A DNA stretch of 64,000 nucleotides from Bedellia somnulentella (taxonomy: Eukaryota; Arthropoda; Insecta; Lepidoptera; Bedelliidae): positions 1 through 64,000 of the forward strand of contig OY755182.1 in assembly GCA_963576735.1 (NCBI GenBank), written 5' to 3'. The notes beneath the pieces were generated by a model. That model ran no database searches. It saw only the letters and a list, made by a program, of their open reading frames with translations, and had not been told where the DNA came from. Of the stretch, positions 29,658 to 38,740 are shown one piece after another (position 1 is the first letter of the stretch; every line of letters begins with the position of its first letter). A program made the translations under genes and the position numbers.

Positions 29658-31900
29658 TATTGGCTAATGATTTCGGGCTCCCCCTGTTCCATCGGCTCGT
29701 TGATTTGAGGCAACGAGCGTGCAGGCTTGCCTTTGGGCTTCACAGAACCAGTGCCATTTTTCTTGTTTGGCCGCTTACAAGACTTGGCGCCGACACGATG
29801 ATCGGCCGGTTTCTTGTCAGCGGCGCACAGAGGGCAATGAGGTTTCTCCCCACAGTCCCTCGCCTTGTGACCGCCATTACCGCAGCGATAGCAAAGATCG
29901 CTGCGGTCTTCGTTAGACGAGCAGGTAGCTCTAACGTGGCCTACCTCCAAGCATTGGAAGCATCTTAACTCCTGACGGGGCAAGATCTTGACTCGGGCTA
30001 AGCTCCAGCCTATTTGTATTTCTCCCACTTTGCTCATCAATTTAAGCGTGTTTAGGGGACAGCGAACCCAAACGGATCCAAGACCCCTGGGTCCATCTCT
30101 GACCTCCCCAATTTTAATATTTTCAGGAGAACAGTTCCCTATCGCCGCGATCGCTGATATGATCTCCTGAGGCGAAACCGTATCATCCAGTTTAGTCAGT
30201 CGGAGTTCTCCGACTTTAACTGGCCTGTTTACCTTCGCCTCGGGTGGTAGAATTTCTCGTAATCTAGCAGCCAATATATCTGCCTTGGCTGCTGAGTCTG
30301 CCCCTGGAAGCTCTATTAATCTAGCTCCCGTAACCGCTTTTCGCATTCGCAGGGACCCAATTCCCATGCCACGCAGATCTAGTTTTTGGCGAGCTTCATA
30401 CATCACTTCACCAAGATTTAATCCTTTTTCCGCTGCACCATTTTCTAACGAGATGGTCACGGCCGCTGATCCAGGAACGCGGATTCTAGGAGCAGCTTGT
30501 TTTGGTTTGCCCTTCATTTTGACCTGGTTATTAGCCGGGGCAGTAGCTGGTAATGATTTTTTACCCCTTTTTACAACCGTGGACCATGTTTCAGTTTCTT
30601 GAACTGTAGGTGGTCCTCCTGTCTCTTTGCTGGATGACGAACCTAGATGGGGTAAAGCCATTTGAGACGCGACATTGCAAGCAGCGTTTGGCCCTGTTCT
30701 AGGTTGAACCAGGTTGCCAGAATTGGCAGCCGTCTTCTTGCCTTTACCTTTTCCCTTGTTTTTGACCAATTGGGGACCTGGAAGAGGTAAATTTGCTGGC
30801 TGTTTGTTCCTTTCAGTTCTGCTGCTTTGAACTTTATTGTCAGCAGCTAACGGAGGACGTATACGCTTTTCAGGTAGCAAGCGTTCCTCTAGTGCCTCCA
30901 ATCTAGCGTTCATCATGGTCCCAACTTGGACCATAATAGAGCGCGTCAAGTCTTCCGTTATAACTACCGGGCTTGAGGTTGGGCGGTTATTTGTGATTTC
31001 CGCTCGGATCTCCGCCAAATCATTGCGAAGGCTAACCAATTCCGCAGCCAAAGACTCTTTATCTGTTTTGAGTCTTTGGTTTTCCTCCTTCTGGCGCGCC
31101 AACTCTTCCTGAAGTTTGATTACTTCGCTTGACGAAGAGCATTCCTTCAAGAGTTGAGAGTGCTGTCTTATGTCCTCGGCAGTTTTCTTTAGGGCCCTTA
31201 CATAATCTCCCTTAAGGTTGCCAGATTTTTTGGCGACGTTTATGATAAGAGCCACTCCCTCTTCGACTTCTTGGGCCAGCAAGGTAGCTGTCTTCTTCTC
31301 ATCGGGAATTGATGAGTCCCTTTTAAGAGCGAGGGCATTTTCCCTCCTTTCCTTTCTAGCAAAATATCTATCGATTTTTTGGGATAGATCTTCTTGCTCA
31401 GAAATTCTCTGCTCGTCCCGCAAGAATTTTTGGCGAGCTGCAGCAGCCTCCGCTCTTGCTCTTCCAACGCCAATGTACTCACCCGTGGAAGGTGGTCTAC
31501 CACGGCCTCTTTTTGGTGCATTGGTTTTGCCAGTCGCAGCAGCGTCAGCGCTAGTGTCTGAGTCGGAAGTACTCAGGCCGCTTCCAGCTCGTCGTTTTCT
31601 CTGGAGCTCCAACAAGGAGTTGGTGCTTTCCAAAGACATGCGAGAACACGGTCTCTCAACGTCGTCACTTTCCGTCTCTGATAGGCGTTTGCCTTGGTCT
31701 TCTTTTCCATACGCTAGTTCAATATCCGTTATAACATTGCAGTGGTCGTTTTGACGCAGGCCCTTAGAAGAAGGACCTGCGAGGCAGTTTTTGCCCCCCC
31801 CAGAATACGTGGGGGCGCCTCCCGCAGAAGCGGAAGGGTGGGATTCCCCCTTTCGGGGACCCACCTGGGTAATTCTCTTCAAAATTGCCGTTTTATCCAT
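29657..31900 (-). CDS. LINE copy B ORF1: gag-like RNA-binding protein
   Basis: 747 residues. The N-terminus reads MDKTAILKRITQVGPRKGES with a Gly/Ser-rich stretch (YSGGGKNCLAG). A Ser-rich acidic region and the basic KRGRGRPPSTG follow, then a charged probable coiled coil (EEVEEGVAL to LAEIRAEIT, roughly residues 205-305), a basic linker (KNKGKGKGKKT) and an RRM-like/gag core (VRCPLNTLKLM, VGEIQIGW). Three C-terminal zinc knuckles occupy 647-708: CFQCLEVGHVRATC, CYRCGNGGHKARDC and CPLC...H...C. It ends EPEIISQ with TAA overlapping the ORF2 ATG. By family analogy it forms the RNP and directs it to telomeres. No disabling lesion seen. Confidence 0.92.
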   Translation of the reverse strand: MDKTAILKRITQVGPRKGESHPSASAGGAPTYSGGGKNCLAGPSSKGLRQNDHCNVITDIELAYGKEDQGKRLSETESDDVERPCSRMSLESTNSLLELQRKRRAGSGLSTSDSDTSADAAATGKTNAPKRGRGRPPSTGEYIGVGRARAEAAAARQKFLRDEQRISEQEDLSQKIDRYFARKERRENALALKRDSSIPDEKKTATLLAQEVEEGVALIINVAKKSGNLKGDYVRALKKTAEDIRQHSQLLKECSSSSEVIKLQEELARQKEENQRLKTDKESLAAELVSLRNDLAEIRAEITNNRPTSSPVVITEDLTRSIMVQVGTMMNARLEALEERLLPEKRIRPPLAADNKVQSSRTERNKQPANLPLPGPQLVKNKGKGKGKKTAANSGNLVQPRTGPNAACNVASQMALPHLGSSSSKETGGPPTVQETETWSTVVKRGKKSLPATAPANNQVKMKGKPKQAAPRIRVPGSAAVTISLENGAAEKGLNLGEVMYEARQKLDLRGMGIGSLRMRKAVTGARLIELPGADSAAKADILAARLREILPPEAKVNRPVKVGELRLTKLDDTVSPQEIISAIAAIGNCSPENIKIGEVRDGPRGLGSVWVRCPLNTLKLMSKVGEIQIGWSLARVKILPRQELRCFQCLEVGHVRATCSSNEDRSDLCYRCGNGGHKARDCGEKPHCPLCAADKKPADHRVGAKSCKRPNKKNGTGSVKPKGKPARSLPQINEPMEQGEPEIISQ

Positions 31901-32382
31901 TTTAGGTTGTTGGTAGGCTTTACCCTCGGCCTACCATCGAGCTGCGCTCGGCACTGGACTCCCTCCAGACATTCATCCCCTCGGCACGCCGACCTTGGGA
32001 TTGGGGTAATTTTTTATAGAGATTTTCTTCCTCGCAGCCCAGACCTCAGTGGCCTGAGCCCCCGTTCCCACCGAAGTAGGCTTACGGTTTGGCCGGCAGT
32101 ATCTTGAAGACACTGCCGCCCCACAAAGACAGAACCTGGCCGACCGATGCGACACAGACGCCAGGTTCTAACACCCGCCCCAGCCGCCCAATGTGGACAA
32201 ACGCTGGGGCTAAGCCGTGCACATCAGAATGTGCCACGGCTTCCCATCCGCGCTTACTGCTCACTCTGAAAGCAGAGGAGAGGAACGGACTCTCGGTACA
32301 TTGGCTTCACCCCGGGCTGGATTGCCCGAGGCTACTGAGCCCCCACGCCACGACAAGGCTGTACCATGTGGGGGGGGGGGGG
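31901..32382 (-). promoter_or_regulatory. 5' UTR of LINE copy B (probable internal promoter region)
   Basis: About 480 bp conserved almost throughout with 25654-26110 (copy A) and 62242-62716 (copy D), despite divergent gag sequence. The element's 5' edge is a C run on its sense strand (12 G on the plus strand here, 5 in copy A, two G runs in copy D) directly joined to GGTTAGG repeats. R1-clade elements usually carry their promoter here; no core element was identified. Confidence 0.55.
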
Positions 32383-32406
32383 AACCTAACCTAACCTAAC
32401 CTAACC
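32383..32406 (+). repeat. Telomeric (CCTAA) tract between LINE copies B and C
   Basis: AACCTAACCTAACCTAACC and one more unit, about 4.8 CCTAA units in all, then ATACC and the T run of copy C. The longest telomeric tract in the window. Confidence 0.92.
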
Positions 32407-32794
32407 ATACCTTTTTTTTTTTTTTTTTTTTCGTGGGGAAATCCTCATGGATTCCCCGCCGCATGGGGGTGCGACGGGGATATGTCAGACTCTTACTGAC
32501 TAAAACCCCACGGTGGCCCTTCTTGGTGCATAGAGTTTGGGGGTCCTTGAAGACTTTAACCAGAGGCAATATTCCTCGGACCCCCAGCACCTAACGCCTT
32601 GTGGCGTACCTCAAGAGGGGGTTTTTTGTACCCCCCTTTTTTACCATCACCAAGCAGGGTTTCTCGGGCAGGGTTGAGTAGCGCGTAGATAGCCCCACTC
32701 TGCGCGCCTCCTGCCCGTGGAGCCCCACTTTCGGCGACGCACGCCATGTGGGGGCTCCGTGGTCTAAGAAGACCCTACCAAAGGCCGCGGTGCA

Positions 32795-35700
32795 TCAAGG
32801 GTTCCTGGCACCGCGGCGACGACGGCCCCTTCTGGTGGGGTCCGCCAACTCCCTCTCTCGTTCGGCGGCCTCCTTTGCAAGCATGACTCGTTCGCAAAAG
32901 GAGGCCGCCGCCGCCCACGCATCGGGTCTCTCCACCATAGCCGCGACCACGGCCGGCAGAGAGAGATCCGGGCCGATGACCGCCCGGAGTGCTGCCCTCT
33001 CTTCATCCCACGCTGGGCACACTTCTAGGGTGTGCTGTGCCGTCTCCTCGGGGCAATTTAGGCAGTGGTGGCAACGAGCAGCCTGCTCCTTGCCCAGCCG
33101 CCACAGGTACTTCCCGAAGCAACCATGCCCAGAAAGGACCTGTGTAAGCTGAAAGCTCAGACATCCGTGCTCTCGCTGCAACCACTGCGTAAAGACGGGG
33201 AGGATCGCCTCCACCGTCCTGTGCCCCGCACTCGGCTGACCCTGCCGCAGTGCCCAGGCCTCCAGGGCAGCTGACTCGACCTCCCGTTTGTAGGCCGCAG
33301 TCTCCCGATCCGTGGGCCAGTGGCCCTGTGTCCGCCGTTCTTCACGCCAGTGGAAGGTCGACGCGAGAACTTGCGCGTCTAACTCCCACGGCTTTGAACC
33401 CGCCATTAGGCAGGCAGCCTCTCGGGATACCGTGCGGTATCCCCTTGACGCCCTGACAGCCATGAGTCGTTGCGGCGCATAAAGAAGCGCCGCGTTTGAC
33501 CCTTTCAGGGCGTCAGCCCACACTGGGGAGCCGTACATGGCCATGGACCGTACGACTCCCATATAGAGCTGCCTGCATGCGTCCCTAGGGCCCCCAAGGT
33601 TCGGCAGGAGTCTGCAGAGTGCAGCTGCCGCAACCATCAACGCAGTGAAGTGAGCGCGGAACGTCCAACGGCCGTCGAGTACTAATCCAAGGTATTTCAA
33701 ACTTGACTCGACGGCAATCCTCTCGCCACCCACGACGATGGCGGATTCCCCAACCGGCGGACCGTTCCGAGGACCATGGAACCACATGGCCTCGGACTTA
33801 TTCAGGGCCACTTCCAGACCCAACGACCTTATTCGGCGCACCACGTGCGCCACACCCGCAGTTCCGCGGATGGCGGCCTCTCTGTAGGTCTTGCCTCGGG
33901 CCGTCACTAGGGTGTCGTCTGCATAGCAGGTGAGTTGGACACCCCAGAGGTTGGCGCCGCGTAAGACCCAGTCGTAGCCGATGTTCCACAGGAGCGGGCC
34001 CAAGACTGAGCCCTGTGGAACACCGCAAGACATTTCGCGGCGACCCCAACCCTCCCGAAGCGGATACGTAATGTACCGATCCGAGAGGTACGACCCGAGA
34101 ATCCTCTTGATGTAGGGAGGCACGTCATGGTACTTCAGTGCCTCCTCGATGCAAGACCAGGGCATGGTGTTAAAGGCGTTTTTGATGTCGATGGAGACCG
34201 CCAATACCACCTCACCCTGGCAGACCGCCTCGTCCGCTATTGAGCGGACCCGCAGAACCGCATGAACAGTTGAACGACAACGCCGAAAACCATACTGGTG
34301 GTCCGAGAGGTTTGGACCGGCTCCTTCGAGATGATCGACGATACGGGCCGAAATAACCCGCTCTAAAAGCTTGCCCGCCTCGTCGAGCAGAACGATTGGC
34401 CGAAATGCCGAAGGCTCAATGGAGTCGGCGGGGCGCCCCTCCTTCCGTAACAAAACGAGTTTGCCCGTTTTCCACGGCCCCGGAAATACTCCTTCTTCCA
34501 GGCACGCAGAAAACAGGCCCCTGAACCTCACTTCAAGGAAGGGCTTGAGCGCCACGACCCACGCCTGCCCCGGGATTCCATCTAGACCCGGGGCTGTCTT
34601 CTTTGCTTTCAGGCGCTCGATAGCCACCGCCAACTCCGGCTCCGTCACCTCGGGAACCAGCCGGTCCTCCACCGGACGTTGCCGCTCGCATATCATCACG
34701 GGGGGCTGATGCGCCCCCCTATCCGGGAACAATGCCGAGACGACATTCTCCACCACGTGGGGCTGGAGGCTCGTCGTAAGCGGGGGAGCCCAGGGGCGAA
34801 GCTTTTGCATCGCCACTCTATAAGGGCGCCCCCATGGATCTCTATTAAGAGCCTCCCGGAGTTCATTTCTTGACTCTTCCTTGGCCCTGATTATTGCTAT
34901 TTTCAGGGCCTTTTTCGCTTCGCGAAAGGCCTCCACGCGGCGGATTTCCTCGGCCTCATCCCGAGGTCTTCTCCTCCTCTGTCTTTTGCACCGGCGGCGT
35001 GCCACGATGCTCGCCTGTCGTAGGCGAGCAATTTCGGCAGACCACCAGTGCACTTAGCGTCTCGGAGCCATAGGTCCCACTCGGGGCATAGACGCATCGC
35101 AAATCTCTGTGAGAGCCTCACGAAACCAGTCCACCTCAGCACGGATGTCGACTGCTGTACCAGACGGTGCCAACCAGGACTGGACAATAGCAGCCTCGAC
35201 CATTACTTCTTTGTCCAGCCTGCTGAGGGCCCATCTGGGTCCCCCATTTGTCGACTGACCGCCTGGTAAGGTGGCTGCACGGGACGTGGAGAGATCGTAA
35301 CGGATGTATCGGTGATCCGAAAACGACTCCACGTCTGTGATGACTCTCCAGCCCTTGATAAGGGCCCAGAGACCGGGAGTTGCGAAAGTCAGATCGACAA
35401 TCGAACTCCCGTTATGCCGTACGCATGTGGGTGTCGAACCCCTATTTACGATGGCTACGCCCGTGGACGTCGCCCACTCCAGCACAGTCTCGCCAAAACG
35501 ATCAGTGGCCGGAGATCCCCAAGCCACAGACTTGGCATTGAAATCTCCGGCGACCAGGACTTGATGAGGAGAGCGTTGCAGGACTGCTGCTTCTATCTCC
35601 TGCATAAACACTTCATAGTTGGCAAGGGTTTCATTTGGGGAAAAGTATACAGAAAAGATTACTATTTCCCCGACACGAGCTGAGACGAAACCCCTGCCTC

Positions 35701-35914
35701 TAATCACTTCTTCAAGCAGCAGTCCTGATGACTGGCTGACGGTAATCGCCGCCACGCCATCCAGATCCGACACCCAATTTACCCCTGCAGGGACAAAGTA
35801 TGGCTCCGAGACCACCCCCACTTCTATCAACCACTCCGCCATGCTCTGGAAAAACAGATCTTGAGCAGTGGCGCAGTGGTTGAGATTCACTTGGAGTAAC
35901 CTCATAGCCATCAA
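32795..35914 (-). pseudogene. LINE copy C ORF2 with a single nonsense codon
   Basis: Two segments (35054-35914 and 32795-35053) are in the same frame and contiguous. A TAA at 35054-35056 follows APRR, where copy B has APRRRVYWW, so one Arg codon has become a stop between the endonuclease and RT. The endonuclease has QVNLNH, SEPY, GDFNAKSVAWGS and FSDHRYIRYD. RT has KKTAPGLDGIPGQAW, SIDIKNAFNTMPW, CGVPQGSVLGPLLWN and CYADDTLVTARG; the C-terminal finger is CHHCLNCPEETAQHTLEVC. A few residues after FRAHF are missing relative to copy B. The start reads ATGGCTATGAGG, overlapping the gag stop as TGATG. RT alone is otherwise intact. Confidence 0.9.
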
Positions 35915-36255
35915 TTAACGACGGCTACGGGTTCCCCTTCTTCCATTTGCTCCACACTAGTAATTATAGGTTGCTGTGTGGACGCAGATGAACGAGCTTT
36001 ATCCAAAGCTTTCTTACTCTGTTTTGAATGTATTTTACCGCCATTTTTCGTTGCAAAGCAAGACTTAGCACCAATCCTGTGTTCACCTGGTTTAGAGCTA
36101 TCTGTACACACTGGACATGATGGCTTGTTTCCGCATGTGTATGCTTTGTGACCAGGTTGGCCACAGCGGAAACATGTGTTACTACGATCAATGCTCGAGG
36201 TACAATTAACACCAACGTGTCCGACTAAGAGACATTTGTAGCACCTTAGCTCACG
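35911..36255 (-). pseudogene. LINE copy C ORF1 (gag), C-terminal zinc-knuckle remnant
   Basis: Reads RELRCYKCLLVGHVGVNC, then CFRCGQPGHKAYTC and CPVCTDSSKPGEHRIGAKSC, three knuckles aligned with those of copy B, followed by a basic tail and EEGEPVAVVN. The stop TGA overlaps the ORF2 ATG by one base. Everything upstream of the first knuckle is missing, replaced at about 36255 by an unrelated RT fragment. Confidence 0.85.
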
Positions 36256-36266
36256 TATACGATATC

Positions 36267-36470
36267 GATATCAAAAGAGGAGTAAGACAGGGTGACCCGA
36301 TTTCACCAAAACTTTTTACGGCCTTACTAGAGCATATCTTTAGAAAACTCGAATGGGACTCTATCGGCTTAAATATCAATGGAGAAAGATTAAATAATTT
36401 AAGATTTGCTGATGATATCGTTCTGCTAAGCGAAAACCATAACGAACTACAGTTTATGCTTCACACCGTG
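36267..36470 (+). mobile_element. RTE-like reverse transcriptase fragment
   Basis: 68 codons without a stop, including RGVRQGDPISPKLFTALLEH and LRFADDIVLLSENHNEL, the RT motif pair (GDPISPKLF, FADD) typical of RTE-type LINEs. It is truncated on both sides, to about a quarter of the RT domain. Possibly the same family as the LINE tails at 9440 and 10700, which cannot be compared because they cover a different region. Confidence 0.8.
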
Positions 36471-36573
36471 CCGTGGCTTGACTCTATGATGACATCGTCA
36501 TCACCAGCAGAGTCACACGCACCAACCCAAAAGGAAGAGGAGGAGGACATCGGACACGATGCTCCCCAATAAC
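36471..36573 (+). pseudogene. C-terminal tail of an ORF1 (gag) of an I/LOA-like LINE
   Basis: Open in frame with ...SSSPAESHAPTQKEEEED and ending APQ-TAA at 36571-36573. It overlaps the ATG of the following ORF (36559) by 15 bases, the arrangement expected for ORF1/ORF2 of a LINE. Only about 33 codons are left; the upstream part is replaced by the RTE fragment. Confidence 0.5.
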
Positions 36574-38740
36574 ACTCAAATCCTCCAAGCAAATCTCCAA
36601 CATAGTCACGCGGCGACGGCTACCCTACGCACAGTGTTGGAGAAAACCCCAAACATCATCGCCCTGATTCAGGAGCCGTGGATCAGAGGAAACCGTATTT
36701 GTGGTCTCAATAATACCGGAGGTAAGTTGTTTTATGATACCACATCCCAAACACCAAGAGCCTGCATACTCATTCCTAATCATATGCAGGGTTTGTCCCT
36801 TATGCAATTCTGTTCTAGGGACCTGATCGCTGTCAAGATCCAGACAGCTGATACGGGCCTACCAGAGATGGTGCTAGCCTCCTGCTATATGCCCGGCGAC
36901 GCTGAGGACTGCCCACCAAAGGAGCTAGCTGAACTTGTGCGGTACTGCGAGACGCTCCGAACAGAGATCGTCATTGGGGCTGACGCGAACGCACATCACC
37001 CGCTCTGGGGGTGTCAGAAATCAAATTCCAGAGGAGAGGTATTATCAACATATTTATTCTCCGCTAACCTAAATGTAGCTAACGTAGGATCCGAACCAAC
37101 ATGGGTCACATCCCGAGGGCAAACAATAGTAGATATAACCTTAGTTAGTAGAGGAGCTTCTCATCTTATAACGAATTGGAATGTGTCTCAAGATGTAAGT
37201 TGCTCCGACCATAGGCGAATCTGTTTCGATCTATCTAACCAATTTCCCGAACAGCCATCCAAACGTAACCCACGGTCAACGAATGTCCTGAAATATCGAA
37301 CATTACTGAGGGACGAGTTAACCTCCGCAACCGCGCCAAATCTAGATAGTACAGTAGCGATTGAAGACAATGTCAGATTTCTCACTGATGCTATCACCAA
37401 ATCTTACGAGGCGTCCTGCCCCCTTAGGAAACCCACAACTCCAGGAAAAGAGTCTAGTAGATGGTGGGATGGGGAACTCGAATCTATGCGCGGTGAACTT
37501 CGTAATCTCTTTAACAAAGCCAAAAACTCCAGAATACCAGATGACTGGGAGGAATACAAATTATTCCTAAGAAAATACAAAAAACTTACTAGATCACGCA
37601 GAAGGAAAGCTTGGCGGAAATACTGCGAATCAATAGAATCAAACAATAAGGCGGCGAGAATCAGGAAACTCCTGGCTTCAGATAATAATCTCACCGTAGG
37701 GCCGCTAAAAAAACCAGATGAAACATACACTACCACACATACAGAAACACACAAATTGCTACTGGAATGCCACTTCCCAGACTGCCGTCACACTGATGAA
37801 GTGTACTGGCCAGAGGAACCAATCAGCAGCCCCACGAACATAGATGTATCCCAAGCTGAAAAGATAGTCACACAAGATAGAGTTGAATGGGCAATCAAAA
37901 CCTTCAACCCCTTCAAATCGCCGGGTCTTGACGGCATAATTCCGGCACTACTACAGTGGGCCAGAGATATCATCACCCCGTGGTTGGTGAAACTTTACCA
38001 ATCGTGCATGGCGCACAGATATACCCCCCTACCATGGCGGGAGGTTAAAGTGACCTTCATTCCCAAACCTGGAAAATCTGACTATACAGACCCCAAATCT
38101 TTTAGACCCATTAGCCTAACTTCTTTTCTCTTAAAAACACTAGAGAGACTCTGTGACAGATTCATTAGAGAGGAGATATTAACAAAAAAGCCCCTACATA
38201 CTCAACAGCATGCCTACACGAAGGACAAATCAACCGAAACAGCTCTCCACAGAGTTGTTTCCAAAATTGAGTGTGCTCTCAGCACTAAGTTGTCCTCATT
38301 ATGCACCTTCATAGACATTGAAGGTGCCTTCGATAAAACCAATATCCCAAGTATCAATAGAGCCCTGGAAAAATTCCATGTTAATCCCACACTGCGGGGC
38401 TGCATAGTAAACATGTTGAAACTCAGAGCGGTACAAATAACTGTTAATGACACCAACAGAGCGGTGGTGACAAGGGGTTGTCCTCTAGGAGGTGTTTTAT
38501 CCCCACTGCTCTGGAACATGGTGGTCGACTCACTCATTAAAAGACTAAACATGCAAGGCTACCTAACTATTGGCTATGCAGACGATCTCACGATTCTCAT
38601 AAACGGAAATCATGCGAACACCCTCTGCAATCAAATGGGTCACGCTTTGAGGGTGGTTGAAAAATGGTGTAAAGATTTTGACCTACACGTCAATCCTAAG
38701 AAGACTGAACTAATTCTCTTTACTCGCAAACGTCACGTTC
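36559..38740 (+). pseudogene. I/LOA/Jockey-group LINE ORF2: endonuclease and RT, 3'-truncated
   Basis: The start is MLPNNTQILQANLQHSHAAT. Endonuclease: IQEPWI, GADANAHHPLWG, STYLFSANLNVANVGSEPTW and CSDHRRICFD. Reverse transcriptase: FNPFKSPGLDGIIPALLQWA, FRPISLTSFLLKTLERL, TQQHAYTKDKSTETALHRVV, TFIDIEGAFDKTN, RGCPLGGVLSPLLWNMVVDS and GYADDLTILI (YADD near residue 672). It ends in the thumb (LHVNPKKTELILFTRKRHV), where satellite subfamily 2 starts at about 38741; the last residues of the open frame (to 38766) are satellite. The thumb end, any RNase H and the 3' UTR are lost. No internal stop, so the truncation is probably recent. Exact clade is uncertain. Confidence 0.87.

Larger units (their letters stand above)
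26120..32382 (-). mobile_element. Telomere-repeat-associated SART/TRAS-like LINE, copy B, apparently full length
   Basis: A 6.26-kb R1-clade non-LTR retrotransposon on the minus strand: 5' UTR (31901-32382), gag (29657-31900), EN-RT ORF2 (26535-29657), 3' UTR (26136-26534) and a 16-nt poly(A) (26120-26135). Both ends touch TTAGG-type repeats: GGTTAGG follows the poly(A), and about five repeats precede the 5' end. Telomere-specific insertion is established for SART and TRAS elements of Bombyx. The UAAUG stop-start between the ORFs is described for SART1. The GC-rich coding sequence contrasts sharply with the AT-rich surroundings. Neither ORF contains a stop. Confidence 0.92.
32407..36255 (-). 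mobile_element. Telomeric SART/TRAS-like LINE, copy C (5'-truncated in gag)
   Basis: Poly(A) is the T run 32412-32431; the 3' UTR is 32432-32794 with the same terminal hairpin as copy B (32435-32457). ORF2 is 32795-35914 with one nonsense codon, and the C-terminal third of gag extends to about 36255. Upstream of that the homology stops and an RTE fragment begins. Protein similarity to copy B is clear but incomplete, so it is a separate subfamily, closer to copy E (both end GRGARN-like: RRRRGARNP and RRCRGARNH). Confidence 0.9.

Noticed and set aside
27907..31754. Long plus-strand frames opposite LINE copy B (for example 27907-28677 and 31218-31754)
   Set aside because: They are antisense shadows of GC-rich gag and ORF2, without domains. 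The minus-strand proteins carry all recognised motifs.
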